A stretch of 12,307 nucleotides of DNA, from positions 6,579-18,885 of the forward strand of contig BQKZ01007468.1 in the NCBI GenBank assembly GCA_036244855.1. The letters are read 5' to 3'. The notes under the pieces are model-generated. The model was not told where the DNA came from and made no database searches. It worked only from the letters and a program-made list of their open reading frames with translations. The DNA comes from Temnopleurus reevesii. Taxonomy: Eukaryota > Echinodermata > Echinoidea > Temnopleuroida > Temnopleuridae. Positions 1 through 8,146 of this stretch are shown in pieces. A program made the position numbers and the translations under genes. Within the stretch, counting starts at the first letter, position 1, and every line of letters begins with the position of its first letter.

Positions 1-40
1 CTCTCTCTCTCTCTCACGCTTTCCCTTTCTGTCTCTACAG
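1..40 (+). repeat. CT-rich intron end and acceptor before exon 1
   Basis: Starts with a (CT)n run and continues pyrimidine-rich to TCTACAG. It is the 3' end of an intron whose start is outside the window, and serves as the pyrimidine tract of exon 1. Confidence 0.75.
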
Positions 41-235
41 TGGTCTGTGCAGTTTTACCCCCAATCCAGGCCCCAGACAATCCCCCTCGTGGGCAGAAGC
101 GCATTTGGTAGTGACGTCCGCTATAATGAAACAGACGCATTCTACCATATGGGAGGGAGCAGTGCTGTTAGGTCTTTCAGTGGCTACATGCTGGGAGCTA
201 GAGTCTGGAGACACCAAGCGCTGGATCCCCTCACG
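41..235 (+). CDS. sel1l3: SEL1L3-like exon 1 of window: end of LamG-like domain
   Basis: Internal exon of 65 codons, phase 0 at both ends, after a CT-rich tract ending ACAG and before donor GTAAGA. It encodes residues 1-65 of the partial protein. The segment FYHMGGSSAVRSFSGYM, followed by ARVWRHQALDP, has the pattern of the last beta-strands of a laminin-G/concanavalin-like fold: a Gly-Gly turn, then F-x-G, then a strand ending in a short 'aLdp' motif. SEL1L3 proteins carry such a domain ahead of their Sel1 repeats, which fits the exons downstream. An N-glycosylation sequon (NET) is visible, consistent with a protein in the secretory lumen. Earlier exons, including any signal peptide, are outside the window. 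The exon call is firm; the LamG assignment rests on pattern only. Confidence 0.82.
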
Positions 236-832
236 GTAAGAAACTTCATAATTGAATCGTTACAGTTGCTCTGTAATTACATTTGACCGATATATATTCA
301 GTTATATGTAAATAAGAAGTAACTTCTTCTGAGAGTAATACTGCTCAGTCTTTTGATTAGTGCATGCCCAAGGCCACTGTTTTGAGGCACCAAGCTTGAG
401 ACCCTCATATTCTTTATATTATATTATGTTCTGTTATTAGGGTAATTAATTAATCAGATAAGATAAAAGAAAAACAAACGAACATGGGACTGGTATTGTG
501 CAAAACTTACTTATCTTGCATAGTTAAGGCATTGCTAATACTGTCCTGAATCGATATTCTGAAAACTTTCTTTTCCCTGTCTTATCCTAGAAAGTAATAA
601 ACATCAGGGCAATTACATAAATATCTATGGAATCGTCTTGAAATTATTTTTTCATAATTTATATGTAAACTAGATGTAACGATCATCTGGAATGATTAAA
701 GTTCGAGTAGTTCATAACGAATTAGGAAAAAAGGATGAACATGAGTTTGAATGCACAAAAAGGTTGACCATTTATAAATTTTCCATTAACACCCTGGTTA
801 TCATTTTGTATGTGGTTTCTGTAATTTGCTAG
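236..832 (+). other. Intron between exons 1 and 2
   Basis: AT-rich intron of 597 bases, GTAAGA to TTTGCTAG. I see no RNA gene, repeat or conserved coding segment in it. Confidence 0.75.
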
Positions 833-968
833 GTGCTCACACCATCTGATGAGCTGAATTACACCAGTGATATCTCAAATTACTACGCGGAATGTGACAA
901 ACTCCATGTATCCATGGAAACCATTTTCACCAACTTCAAGTTCAAGCATCAGGACAAGCAAAAAAAGA
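833..968 (+). CDS. sel1l3: SEL1L3-like exon 2: linker with cysteine
   Basis: Exon of 136 bases with acceptor TTTGCTAG and donor GTAAGT. It enters in phase 0 and leaves in phase 1, encoding residues 66-110 plus the first base of codon 111. The protein begins VLTPSDELNYTSDISNYYAEC, contains a sequon (NYT) and one cysteine, and ends in a lysine-rich stretch (HQDKQKK). It joins exon 1 in frame and its phase-1 end fits exon 3. I see no named domain here. It lies in the linker between the LamG-like region and the Sel1 repeats, and that position is the basis for the family assignment. Confidence 0.78.
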
Positions 969-1757
969 GTAAGTTTTCATTGTTTTTGTTTGCCAAGGCT
1001 ATGTAATATTATACAGAGTGAGTCAAGTTGATGTCCCATTACTTTGCAGAAACTTTGCTTGCAGTAAACCGTCGGTAGGGCGATAATGCCTTGTATCTCA
1101 CTTTATTTGTGATTTTTTTTTAATAATCTTGTACCATGGGTGATACACTTTCTCCTGTTTAAATTTCAGGCTTCAATTTGAAAAGACTGAGTGTCTGTAG
1201 CACAGTACATAGTCTCTTGTTCACGATAGTGTTAGGGCAACCAGGTTTTAGGGCTCTCCTGAATGTTTTTTATTTTTTAAAAACAAGGCTTTATCAGCCC
1301 ACCAACGAAACACATCTTGTCCTATATTCTGTAATATGTATTGATAGAATGATCGAAATATGATAAGTGAGCATTAGAATATGTCAGAATCTCAAGGCAC
1401 ATCCGAAATCCCATGATCATGACTTGTATTTGCAATTCAACATCTTCAATATGATAGAACATTTAGTCATAATATAACATGGTGTGATCGCATCACGACA
1501 TAATTTTTACCAGATAAATTACCTCTGTAGATTTTACAATTAAAGTATGTGATAGCAATGCTCTTTTAGTAGTGAGGCTTCATTAAACTTTGAATTTTAT
1601 GACACCTTTGCTCTTTGATAAATGGTGGTTGCCCCTTTATTTTACAGTTGAAAATGATTAGGGTAACTAGAGTAGTTAAATACTTTAACCCATTTTAAAG
1701 GATTGAAATACAATTTCATTTGTGACACACCTCATTTTTAATGTCCCATCTTTCCAG
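969..1757 (+). other. Intron between exons 2 and 3
   Basis: Intron of 789 bases, GTAAGT to TTTCCAG. It holds short open frames without acceptor/donor support or family resemblance, and no clear transposon ends. I see nothing functional beyond the splice sites. Confidence 0.72.
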
Positions 1758-1966
1758 TTTCATGCCCAAACACCAACCCATTACTTGCCCACAACATTGC
1801 CACAAAAGTTCCACCACCCACCTGCAACCTATGGCAGCAACCTGCACCCAGAAGACAGCTCAAGCTGTGGAGATTGCTGCAACAAAGTGCAACAGTAAAC
1901 AACAGCTATGCTTCAACGCATGAGCGGACTGGGCATCATCTATATCAGCTTGCTTTGGAAATGCTG
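1758..1966 (+). CDS. sel1l3: SEL1L3-like exon 3: linker leading into Sel1 repeats
   Basis: Exon of 209 bases with acceptor TCTTTCCAG and donor GTATGT. It enters with two bases that complete an Ile codon (residue 111) and runs open for 69 codons to Leu 180. The protein has two cysteines near its start (SCPNT and PPTCNLW), a basic stretch (RRQLKLW), a sequon (NNS), and ends HHLYQLALEML, which looks like a helix leading into the repeat array. Two other frames are also open over parts of this region, but only this frame satisfies the phases of both neighbouring exons. The central part is poorly conserved in my memory of the family, so the family call rests mainly on neighbouring exons. Confidence 0.75.
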
Positions 1967-2650
1967 GTATGTACTGTTTTCACATTTGATAGATATTTCA
2001 TTTTGAAACCCAACTTGTTTGTCCTTCTGCGAAAATGTGACAATATTTACAGTCATGCTTTCCACTGATTAGCCTGACTAACTACCCCTGAACAAATTGG
2101 GATGTATACTTATATCACAGAGGACTCAACTGGAATAATAATCATGTTGAATTTGGGGTTTAGCTGATTGTGCTGATCTTTATTATGTTTTAATGAATTG
2201 CCCAAAAAGGCCAAAAGAATTTTGATAAACAAGATTTGTATTTCAGTTTGTCTTTGGGAGTATATTTCCAATAATGTTCATTTAGTGGTAGATGGATGAA
2301 TTCAAACAGATTGTTAGAATTCATATGTATTTATGGGGATATGGGGATGTTGATAGAAAATTGTCATCAATTGCAAGTTGCAGTTGATCAGTGCAGGCTC
2401 ATCAAAATTCATGATCCAAGCATGTTTTGATAGAAGCGAAGATTGTGTATGAATGAAAATGCGTGTCAATTTGCAACTGATTTCCAATTGATGTAGAATT
2501 TATTGCAACTTTCTAGCCACACCTCTTATATGAGATGGAAGTGGCTTTTATGGAGAAGTTCACAGACAAAGGCATATAGTATGTGAATTTTGATGATCAA
2601 ACCTCCTTACCAGAATTGACTCTATATTTCACATTTCTCATTTTTATTAG
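1967..2650 (+). other. Intron between exons 3 and 4
   Basis: AT-rich intron of 684 bases, GTATGT to TTATTAG. I see no gene, repeat array or transposon ends in it. Confidence 0.75.
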
Positions 2651-2788
2651 CAAAATGAAGGTCTACAAGGGATACATGGAATGATACCATTGCTGAGACA
2701 AGCTAGTTGCTATGGTAACTTGGACGCTACCAGTTTCTTAGCAACAATTTACAGTGCAGGACTAGGAGTACCAACCAATGTTTCTAAG
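2651..2788 (+). CDS. sel1l3: SEL1L3-like exon 4: first Sel1-like repeat, part 1
   Basis: Exon of 46 codons, phase 0 to 0, with acceptor TTTTTATTAG and donor GTAAAT. It encodes residues 181-226. It opens with a helix (GMIPLLRQASCYGNLDA), then the SLR signature: a small and hydrophobic helix A (TSFLATIYSAG) followed by the conserved GLGV turn. It ends in NVSK, a sequon. The pattern LLxQASCxG followed by FLAxIxxxGLxVP matches what I recall of vertebrate SEL1L3 in this position, and is one of the strongest reasons for naming the gene. The second helix of this repeat is supplied by exon 5. SLRs are TPR-like alpha-alpha hairpins used as protein-binding scaffolds. Confidence 0.9.
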
Positions 2789-3483
2789 GTAAATGTGTAG
2801 TAGATATGAATGATGTATATATGATAACCTTTTCTGGTGCTTTTTTATTATCAAACTTGATGGAAATAGGGTTTTTATTATGTTTTTTTTAATAATGTCA
2901 TTTAATTTATTGCAGTTTCTGTAGAATTATTAAGCTATTCATATCGGAAGAATTCCAATTCAGTTCATCCATTTATTTCACAAACAGCTTAAAAAACACT
3001 AAAATTTACAGAGTAAAATATGTAGCAGAGTATTTTTAAACTGATTGATGGTAACAGCCAAAAAAGGATTGCCCTTATGGGAGGCGGACCGAAAATCAAC
3101 CATTCTCACAAGACTGCAATGAAAAACCTAGGTGCACTGCTATATGAACAACTTATAACCCTTAATCAAGTGAAATTTAGTGACAGGTGTTGTAGAGCCG
3201 TGCATAGAACAGCTTTATAATTTTACACAAGCCTGATCCTGTTCCCCCTTTTGAATCATTCTCAGAAAAGAGTTTTATTAAGTTAATAAAATTGATAAAA
3301 TTTAGATTGCTATATAAATTCACTCTTTTTTATAATCTCATTTTGCCATTTTGAAAATTTTGAAAATCATACATGGGAATTATATACAGTACTATTCGTT
3401 TCCTTTAGTTTGTTTCACAGGCCAATTGGGAAAGGTGTAATTTTCTTGATCCCCTTACAAACATATCTTGTCATATTTTCCAG
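2789..3483 (+). other. Intron between exons 4 and 5
   Basis: Intron of 695 bases, GTAAAT to TTTCCAG. It is AT-rich with several T runs. I recognise no feature in it. Confidence 0.75.
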
Positions 3484-3601
3484 GCATTTATATTCTGGTT
3501 GATTGCAGCCCAAAGTGGAAGTCGATTTGCTATGACAGCCTTAGCTAACAAACACCATCAAGGCCTCGATGGAGTCCCCTTTGACTTGGATTATGCTTTT
3601 A
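3484..3601 (+). CDS. sel1l3: SEL1L3-like exon 5: end of first and start of second Sel1 repeat
   Basis: Exon of 118 bases with acceptor ATTTTCCAG and donor GTAAGT. It enters in phase 0 and leaves in phase 1. It encodes residues 227-265 plus the first base of Lys 266. AFIFWLIAAQSG is helix B of the preceding repeat, and SRFAMTALANKHHQGLDGVP is helix A of the next, with the SLR spacing of small residues (A, A, G) and a G-x-x-GV turn. PFDLDYAF begins the following helix B. The donor is followed at once by a long GGT repeat. Confidence 0.88.
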
Positions 3602-3605
3602 GTAA

Positions 3606-3836
3606 GTGGTGGTGGTGGTGGTGATGGTGGTGGTGGAGGGTGGTGGTGGTTGTGATGGTGATGGTGGTGTTGATGGTGATGGTGGTGGTGGTTGTGGTGG
3701 TGGTGGTGGTGGTGTTCGCGGCGGTAGTAGTGATGGCGGTGGTGGCGATAGTGGTGATGGCGGTGGTGGCGGCGGCGATAATGGTGGTGGTGGTGGTGAT
3801 GGTGGTGGTGGAGGTTGCGGGAGTGATGGTGGTGAT
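3606..3836 (+). repeat. GGT/GAT-rich imperfect microsatellite next to the exon 5 donor
   Basis: About 230 bases of imperfect (GGT)n with interspersed GAT, GCG and GGC units, starting four bases after the donor GT. Runs of GG every third base could form two-layer G-quadruplexes in the transcript. The long open frames on both strands (poly-Val, Gly or Pro) are what a trinucleotide repeat gives when no unit is a stop, and they are not genes. Confidence 0.93.
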
Positions 3837-3861
3837 ATTAGATTTGCTAAGACACTTTTAA

Positions 3862-4372
3862 AGCCCAAGTATAGTTTTGGTAAAAGCGAATATTTTCATC
3901 GCCAAATTTTGTCTTCAAATCTACTTAAAAAGAAACATGATATCATGAACATGTTGTACAAAAGATTGTACGAAAAATTAACAAGTTTTGGAAAAGTTAT
4001 AACCTAAAGTGTGGAAAATATTTTAGCGTCGTAGCCCCCGACGCGAATTCAATATTTTCTTTCTTGATAAAGGACAGCTTCTCATGAACAGAATTGGATA
4101 AAAATTTCAGAATTTATTCTTTATGTATTCCTTTTTAGCATGCTTTAATAAAATCTTGGAAATAATTTTCTATATGCCCGATAAGAAGCAAAATATTGTT
4201 ATAACCAAGAGAGGGCGCTAAATACGATTTAACGGTCAAATTCAAATTTTCAAAAGAATTCGCTCGTAGAAAAATATGCTATGATCTTGAAATGTGTATA
4301 GAAACTATATGTCATGGTATATATCCCCAAAATTCACATTTCTTTAATCTTTACCAAAACTATACATGGGCT
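3862..4372. mobile_element. Non-autonomous TTAA-flanked DNA transposon (MITE)
   Basis: Terminal inverted repeats of 23 bases (3862-3884 and 4350-4372, starting AGCCCA) match with one mismatch. Each is flanked directly by TTAA (3858-3861 and 4373-4376). A TTAA duplication is typical of piggyBac and Kolobok elements; I cannot tell which from the termini. The 511-bp interior has no transposase frame, so it would need an enzyme supplied in trans. Inside is a small hairpin with 6-base arms (4026-4044). It sits at the edge of the GGT array. Confidence 0.8.
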
Positions 4373-4468
4373 TTAAGTGTTTCTCAATTTGTTTCATTTG
4401 TTTGTTTGTTTTGTCTACTCTTGAAATTCTCATCTAAATTGATGTTCTTTGTTTTCTTTCACCTGTAG

Positions 4469-4530
4469 AATACTACTATCATGTTGCCCAGGAAACAATT
4501 GCAGACAGGACCAAACACAAAGTCAACGAT
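4469..4530 (+). CDS. sel1l3: SEL1L3-like exon 6: short exon, helix B of second repeat
   Basis: Small exon of 62 bases with acceptor TTTCACCTGTAG and donor GTAAGT. Its first two bases complete the Lys codon begun in exon 5, then 20 codons follow (residues 267-286) beginning YYYHVAQETIADR and ending in the charged KHKVND. Joined to exon 5, the reading DLDYAFKYYYHVAQET is a normal SLR helix B. The charged tail starts an insert that separates the second and third repeats. The exon is too short to be noticed by coding content alone; it is supported by phase agreement on both sides and by the repeat register. Confidence 0.84.
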
Positions 4531-4733
4531 GTAAGTTTCACAAATGTTTCATTTTTATCAACTTTTGACAGAATCTGTAACATCTTTGCAAAAAACTCTC
4601 CGTTCGTTCTGTTCATCAAAAGTTTATATTTCTTTGAGTGTAGTAAGTCCTTCTTAATTTCACAAGCATTTGGGGAAAGTCATGTAAAATCATTGCGCTA
4701 AATTTTATATTAATACATATTTTATATACGATT

Positions 4734-4753
4734 TATATATATATATATATATA
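4734..4753. repeat. (TA)10 microsatellite
   Basis: Twenty bases of uninterrupted TA dinucleotide in AT-rich intron sequence. Confidence 0.95.
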
Positions 4754-4977
4754 ATTATGTACGAAATGAATGGGTTGTTGTCCTCCAATACGTAAAAGTT
4801 GCCAACTCAAGGATCCCCATCAGAGGACGTAACTGAAGCTTTGAAAAATCATAATTTTTAAACAAATAATATTAGATTTTGCTCAAATTTTCGCTGTTTG
4901 ATCATCTTGATTTTCTTTATAATGAATCCAGAGTTGTGTTTCCCTTTGATAAATCATGAATATTCCCTATCGCTCAG

Positions 4978-5000
4978 ATATCGTTTAAAGCAATTAGATT
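4978..5000 (+). pseudogene. Fragment of an exon 7 copy (5' end only)
   Basis: Preceded by TATCGCTCAG, nearly the same as the exon 7 acceptor CTCTCGCTCAG, and coding for ISFKAIRF, compared with ISFEAVRL at the start of exon 7. The resemblance stops after 23 bases, where the text continues with TCTATCATTA, the same intron segment that lies 56 bases before exon 7 (5240-5249). It is therefore a broken duplicate joined to the intron of the next copy. No donor follows it. Confidence 0.7.
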
Positions 5001-5059
5001 TCTATCATTAGAGACGGGTCATATATGCTTTGATGATTTTTTAACATACCCTCCTATAG

Positions 5060-5148
5060 ATCTCGTTTGGAGCAGTCAAACTGACCAATGAACACTGGCT
5101 CCAAACGTAGACTGGGGAAATCGAGACTACTCGAAATGGCTAAAAGAT
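5060..5148 (+). pseudogene. Dead copy of exon 7
   Basis: Starts after TATAG and reads ISFGAVKLTNEHWLQT against exon 7's ISFEAVRLTDENQLQT. The next codon is TAG (5108-5110) where exon 7 has CAG. About a dozen bases further, a one-base deletion shifts the frame, although the nucleotides around AAATGGCT still match. The 3' part, including the donor, is lost. Inclusion would stop the protein, so it is either a relic or, if spliced, a poison exon. Acceptor strength is modest. Confidence 0.82.
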
Positions 5149-5295
5149 CTGATGTGTTTCAATTTTACATTATACCTCTGTTTGCACAGATAAGTTCCTG
5201 AGAGATTTTAATCAATATGATATCATTGAAATAGAGATCTCTATCATTATAAACAAATTTGATTTGATAAATGATAACCATTTCCTCTCGCTCAG

Positions 5296-5415
5296 ATCTC
5301 ATTCGAAGCAGTAAGACTGACCGATGAAAACCAGCTGCAAACACAGACTGGTGAAACAGGAGATTACTTCAAATGGCTGAAGCACCAAGCTAAACAAGGC
5401 GTAGCTGATGCACAG
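5296..5415 (+). CDS. sel1l3: SEL1L3-like exon 7: inter-repeat insert and start of third repeat
   Basis: Exon of 40 codons, phase 0 to 0, with acceptor CTCTCGCTCAG and donor GTATGG. It encodes residues 287-326, from ISFEAVRLTDEN through a polar stretch (QTQTGETGDYF) to the helix KWLKHQAKQGVADAQ. VADAQ is the typical start of an SLR and needs the LA-rich helix A that follows in exon 8 or exon 8'. The arrangement xVRLxDE...Q...GD.F.WLKH.A..G.A.AQ agrees with my memory of SEL1L3. Degraded tandem copies of this exon lie just upstream (4978-5000 and 5060-5148). Confidence 0.9.
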
Positions 5416-7340
5416 GTATGGTTATCAATTGTATTGTTAATTTTCAATTTCACCCAACCATTATGAATTTGGGTGTAATCAGATTTATCTGAAAATTCAA
5501 TTTCTGTATCGCTATGTATTTTTATGACTCCAAAAGTAATATTGATTTCTGTATTACTATTTTTTTAAATTTCTATTAAAAAAAGTGATATCCATGTTTC
5601 ATTAATTTGAACAACAACAATTCTTCAGAATAGTGAATGCCTCTAAATAGTTTGCCTATTGAAAGTAGAGATGTAAGGAGAAATTATGAAATATTAGTAT
5701 ATATACTCATTCTGTTTTAAATGAATTGTATTGATCATTTTTTCCACCAATTTGGCAATGACATTTTCTCTCATTTGTTGATCTATAGTGTAGTACCAAA
5801 GCAATGATATGAATCTCAATTTTATCAGATTGATCATCATACTAAAATTTGCTACTAAAACTGTATTCTTGTATTTATGAATAAACTGAATGAAAAACGA
5901 AGAATCAACATTAAGAAAGTAAAGAATGAAGAATTAAGGAATTCAAAATAGTTATTTCGGAAATCTATGTCATTCATAATGGAACTGATAAAAGAAATAA
6001 ACATCCCATTGCAATTTTATTGACACTTGTAATTACACCATATTCTTATTTTAGATTAATGGAATATGTAAAATGTAAATTGACACCTCGTATCTTTAGA
6101 ATGATTGATCAATGATTATGTTCTTCTCTATACAGTATTTGTTTCTTTATCAAAATTTTATCATTCAGCTTACATTCCACATAGAATTACTGACCTTCAA
6201 ATTATCACAAATTTCTTAAGATTCGCTTTCCCTCAATTGCATGTTCCCCAAAATTTGAGGTTAGAAAATACAGTCAATCCTGCCTATATCGACCTCGCAT
6301 AAGTCAAATAATTGTCCATGTCGAAGGTCTTTTCAAGTCCCTTTCTCTTTATACTATATTGTATTTACCCCTCATAAATTTGTTTTCAAATTTTCTCAAA
6401 AGTCAAAGCTATTTCTTCAGTCTCAATAGATATGACTTGGGCAAGGTCGACTTTACTTTTCATTTACATTTCTTTTCATGTTAGCTCTCTTTCTCATATG
6501 AAAATAGTGTAGTAATATTTATCTTTCAGAGTAATTACAGTAAGAAAAAATTACAGATACATGCATCATAGAAATATTTTCAAATCGTAAAGGAGAATTC
6601 TTATAAATTTTTACATTTCTTCTCAATTTGCTTTTATTCTTATAACCAGTATAACCAGAATCTATTTGCAATTTTCATTTAGATTATTTATGATTTACAA
6701 GAAATTTTACTTATAAGCATGATAGAAATCTTTTGAAATCAGAGAGAAAAATTCATACGATTGCATTGCATGTGTTACAAATACAATTTCGGGTTCTGAT
6801 TCGTGCTTTAGCAAATTTTAAACTATACATCAATGTCATATTAGAATGAGCTCTTCTCATCTATGTTGCATGTAATTCATCCACATTTTTATTTCTTTTC
6901 CAAATCTTCTCTCCATTCTCTCTTGACCCCTCCTCCCCTTCCCTCCTCCCCTTCCCGCTTCCCCTTCCCTCTTTATATTCCTTCTTTTTTCCACTTCCCT
7001 CCCCTCCCCCACTTACTTGTCCTTCCTTCCCCTCCCTTTGTCCTCTCCCGCTGAACCCCAACTCTTCACTTTCCTTCACTCTCCTTCCCTTCCCCTCACT
7101 CTTATTCCTTTCCCTTCCCCTAACCTCCTGCTCCCTCCTTCTCCTCCCTCTCCCCCCCCCCCTCTCTCTCCCTCCATCTTCCTCCCTTCCTGCCTCCTTC
7201 ACTCCTCTCTATATCCATATCCTCCCCCTCCCCCTCTCTCTTTCTCTCTCTCTCTCTCCCTCTCTCACATTCTCCCCTTCTTTCTATCCTCTTCTCTCCC
7301 CTCTCCCCTTCTCTGTATCTCCTCTCATTCATCCTCATAG
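5416..7340 (+). other. Longest simple intron, between exons 7 and 8
   Basis: Intron of 1925 bases, GTATGG to CTCATAG. The first 1.45 kb is AT-rich without recognisable features. I see no RNA gene, and its short open frames lack splice support. The last ~450 bases are a pyrimidine tract, listed separately. Confidence 0.75.
6891..7339 (+). repeat. Long pyrimidine (C/T) tract before exon 8
   Basis: About 450 bases almost entirely of C and T on the sense strand, with CCCTTCC, TCCTCCC and (TC)n blocks and one run of about ten C, reaching to the exon 8 acceptor. It includes many UCUU and CUCUCU elements of the kind bound by polypyrimidine-tract-binding proteins. Mirror-symmetric homopurine-homopyrimidine DNA of this length can also form triplex structures. 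Open frames rich in Pro, Ser and Leu or in Arg, Glu and Gly are compositional. Confidence 0.92.
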
Positions 7341-7484
7341 GTCAATTTAGCTCGCATGTATTACCATGGCACTGCTGGGGTAGAGAGGGATATGGAAGCT
7401 GCGGCTGAACTTTATCACCTCCATGCTGAGCAAAATCCCCAGGACCCAATTGCTCAGTTTGACTATGCTGTTCTTCATCTAAGG
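7341..7484 (+). CDS. sel1l3: SEL1L3-like exon 8: third Sel1 repeat, version 1
   Basis: Exon of 48 codons, phase 0 to 0, acceptor CATCCTCATAG behind a very long pyrimidine tract, donor GTGGGT. The protein (residues 327-374) starts VNLARMYYHGTAGVERDMEA, a textbook SLR: helix A with L-A and Y-x-G, then GV-x-x-D, then helix B (AAAELYHLHAEQNP). It ends with helix A of the next repeat (DPIAQFDYAVLHLR), whose GQG turn comes from exon 9. Third codon positions are GC in 19 of 48 codons, like the surrounding exons. A second version (8147-8290) has the same length and phase and probably replaces it in some transcripts. Confidence that this is coding is high; which version is the default is not visible. 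Confidence 0.88.
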
Positions 7485-7555
7485 GTGGGTAAAACAGATT
7501 GGTTGAGGTAAAAGGTCATATGTTTAAGATACACTTATTATTTATTGGGTAAAGT

Positions 7556-7650
7556 GGGATATGGTGGCAGTAACTTGGCTCCATCATGTTCACGCTGTAC
7601 AAGACCCTCTGGACCCAATTGCCCAGGATAAAGCTGTTCTTCATCTAATG
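7556..7650 (+). pseudogene. Truncated tandem copy of exon 8
   Basis: Copy of the 3' two-thirds of exon 8 plus the following intron, about 169 bases downstream of the original. It reads DMVAVTWLHHVHAVQDPLDP, then IAQDKAVLHLM, against DMEAAAELYHLHAEQNPQDP, then IAQFDYAVLHLR in exon 8. There is no stop and one in-frame 3-base deletion. A donor GTAGGT follows, and the intron match continues (AAGGTCAAATGTT against AAGGTCATATGTT) to about 7690. The first third, which encodes helix A and the Y-x-G motif, is missing, and no convincing acceptor precedes it. Probably a relic. Confidence 0.78.
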
Positions 7651-7925
7651 GTAGGTACAGAATTGTGGAGTTCAAAGGTCAAATGTTGACGTTTCTATGA
7701 TGGGAAATGGAAGTTATATACTTTTGCATGGTTTTCTTTTGGGGTATGTGTAGTGTAGTAGGTCATCGTAGCATTTATATCACATTTATTCAGTACACCA
7801 AAACAACTTCAGAATGCATGCGCCTGTTTTATTTCAAACACATACTTTCTCAAAATTCTTGCCTCACATCTCCGTATTTCTTCATCACTTGAATATAGGT
7901 AGTATTAATATATTTTACATAGTTC

Positions 7926-8074
7926 TTGGCCCTATTGCATAGAAAGTTGCGTTCAAGCGAAACTCAGAAAATTAAACGCAAGTCCTAGATATGCGTTCCT
8001 GATTGGTTTAAAATGGAGCTGCGTTTCATTTTCTGACTTGTGTTTAAACGCAACATTTTATGCCATTGGGCCCA
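7926..8074. mobile_element. Decayed MITE with GGGCCC-type ends
   Basis: The left end (7926-7953, TTGGCCCTATTGCATAGAAA and on) and the reverse complement of the right end (8047-8074, TGGGCCCAATGGCATAAAAT and on) match at 23 of 28 bases, both running into GTTGCGTT. The interior is about 90 bases without a coding frame. I see no intact target duplication. Ends of the form GGGCCC...GCATAAA are familiar from MITEs of marine invertebrates. The element ends 72 bases before exon 8', near where its branch point should be. Confidence 0.65.
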
Positions 8075-8146
8075 GATCAGACTTTGGGTGCATTGAAAAA
8101 ATTTTGAATGAATTACAAATGTATTTCCAACCGGCCATGCATCCAG

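Larger units (their letters stand above)
3602..4468 (+). other. Intron between exons 5 and 6
   Basis: Intron of 867 bases, GTAAGT to CTGTAG. Its first quarter is a GGT-rich repeat array beginning at the donor, and most of the rest is a 511-bp TTAA-flanked element. Little unique intron sequence remains, so it has probably grown through these two additions. Confidence 0.8.
4531..5295 (+). other. Intron between exons 6 and 7, with exon 7 relics
   Basis: Intron of 765 bases, GTAAGT to GCTCAG. It contains a (TA)10 run and degraded tandem copies of exon 7 with their preceding intron ends (4978-5000 and 5060-5148). Confidence 0.78.
7485..8146 (+). other. Intron between exon 8 and exon 8'
   Basis: Spacer of 662 bases, GTGGGT to CATCCAG, containing a truncated copy of exon 8 (7556-7650) and a decayed MITE (7926-8074). 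The pyrimidine tract before exon 8' is poor. Confidence 0.72.

Noticed and set aside
1014..1740. Possible transposon, from ACAGAGTGAGTCAAG and two nearby ATGTCCCAT strings
   Set aside because: I could not find matching inverted ends or a target duplication; the shared strings are too short.
3599..4007. Overlapping open frames rich in Pro/Ser (minus) and Gly/Val (plus)
   Set aside because: They are the readings of an imperfect GGT repeat inside an intron, with no start context, splice support or family resemblance. The repeat units simply contain no stop.
6861..7340. Arg/Glu-rich (minus) and Pro/Ser/Leu-rich (plus) open frames
   Set aside because: Products of the C/T tract before exon 8. A two-letter sequence rarely makes stops.
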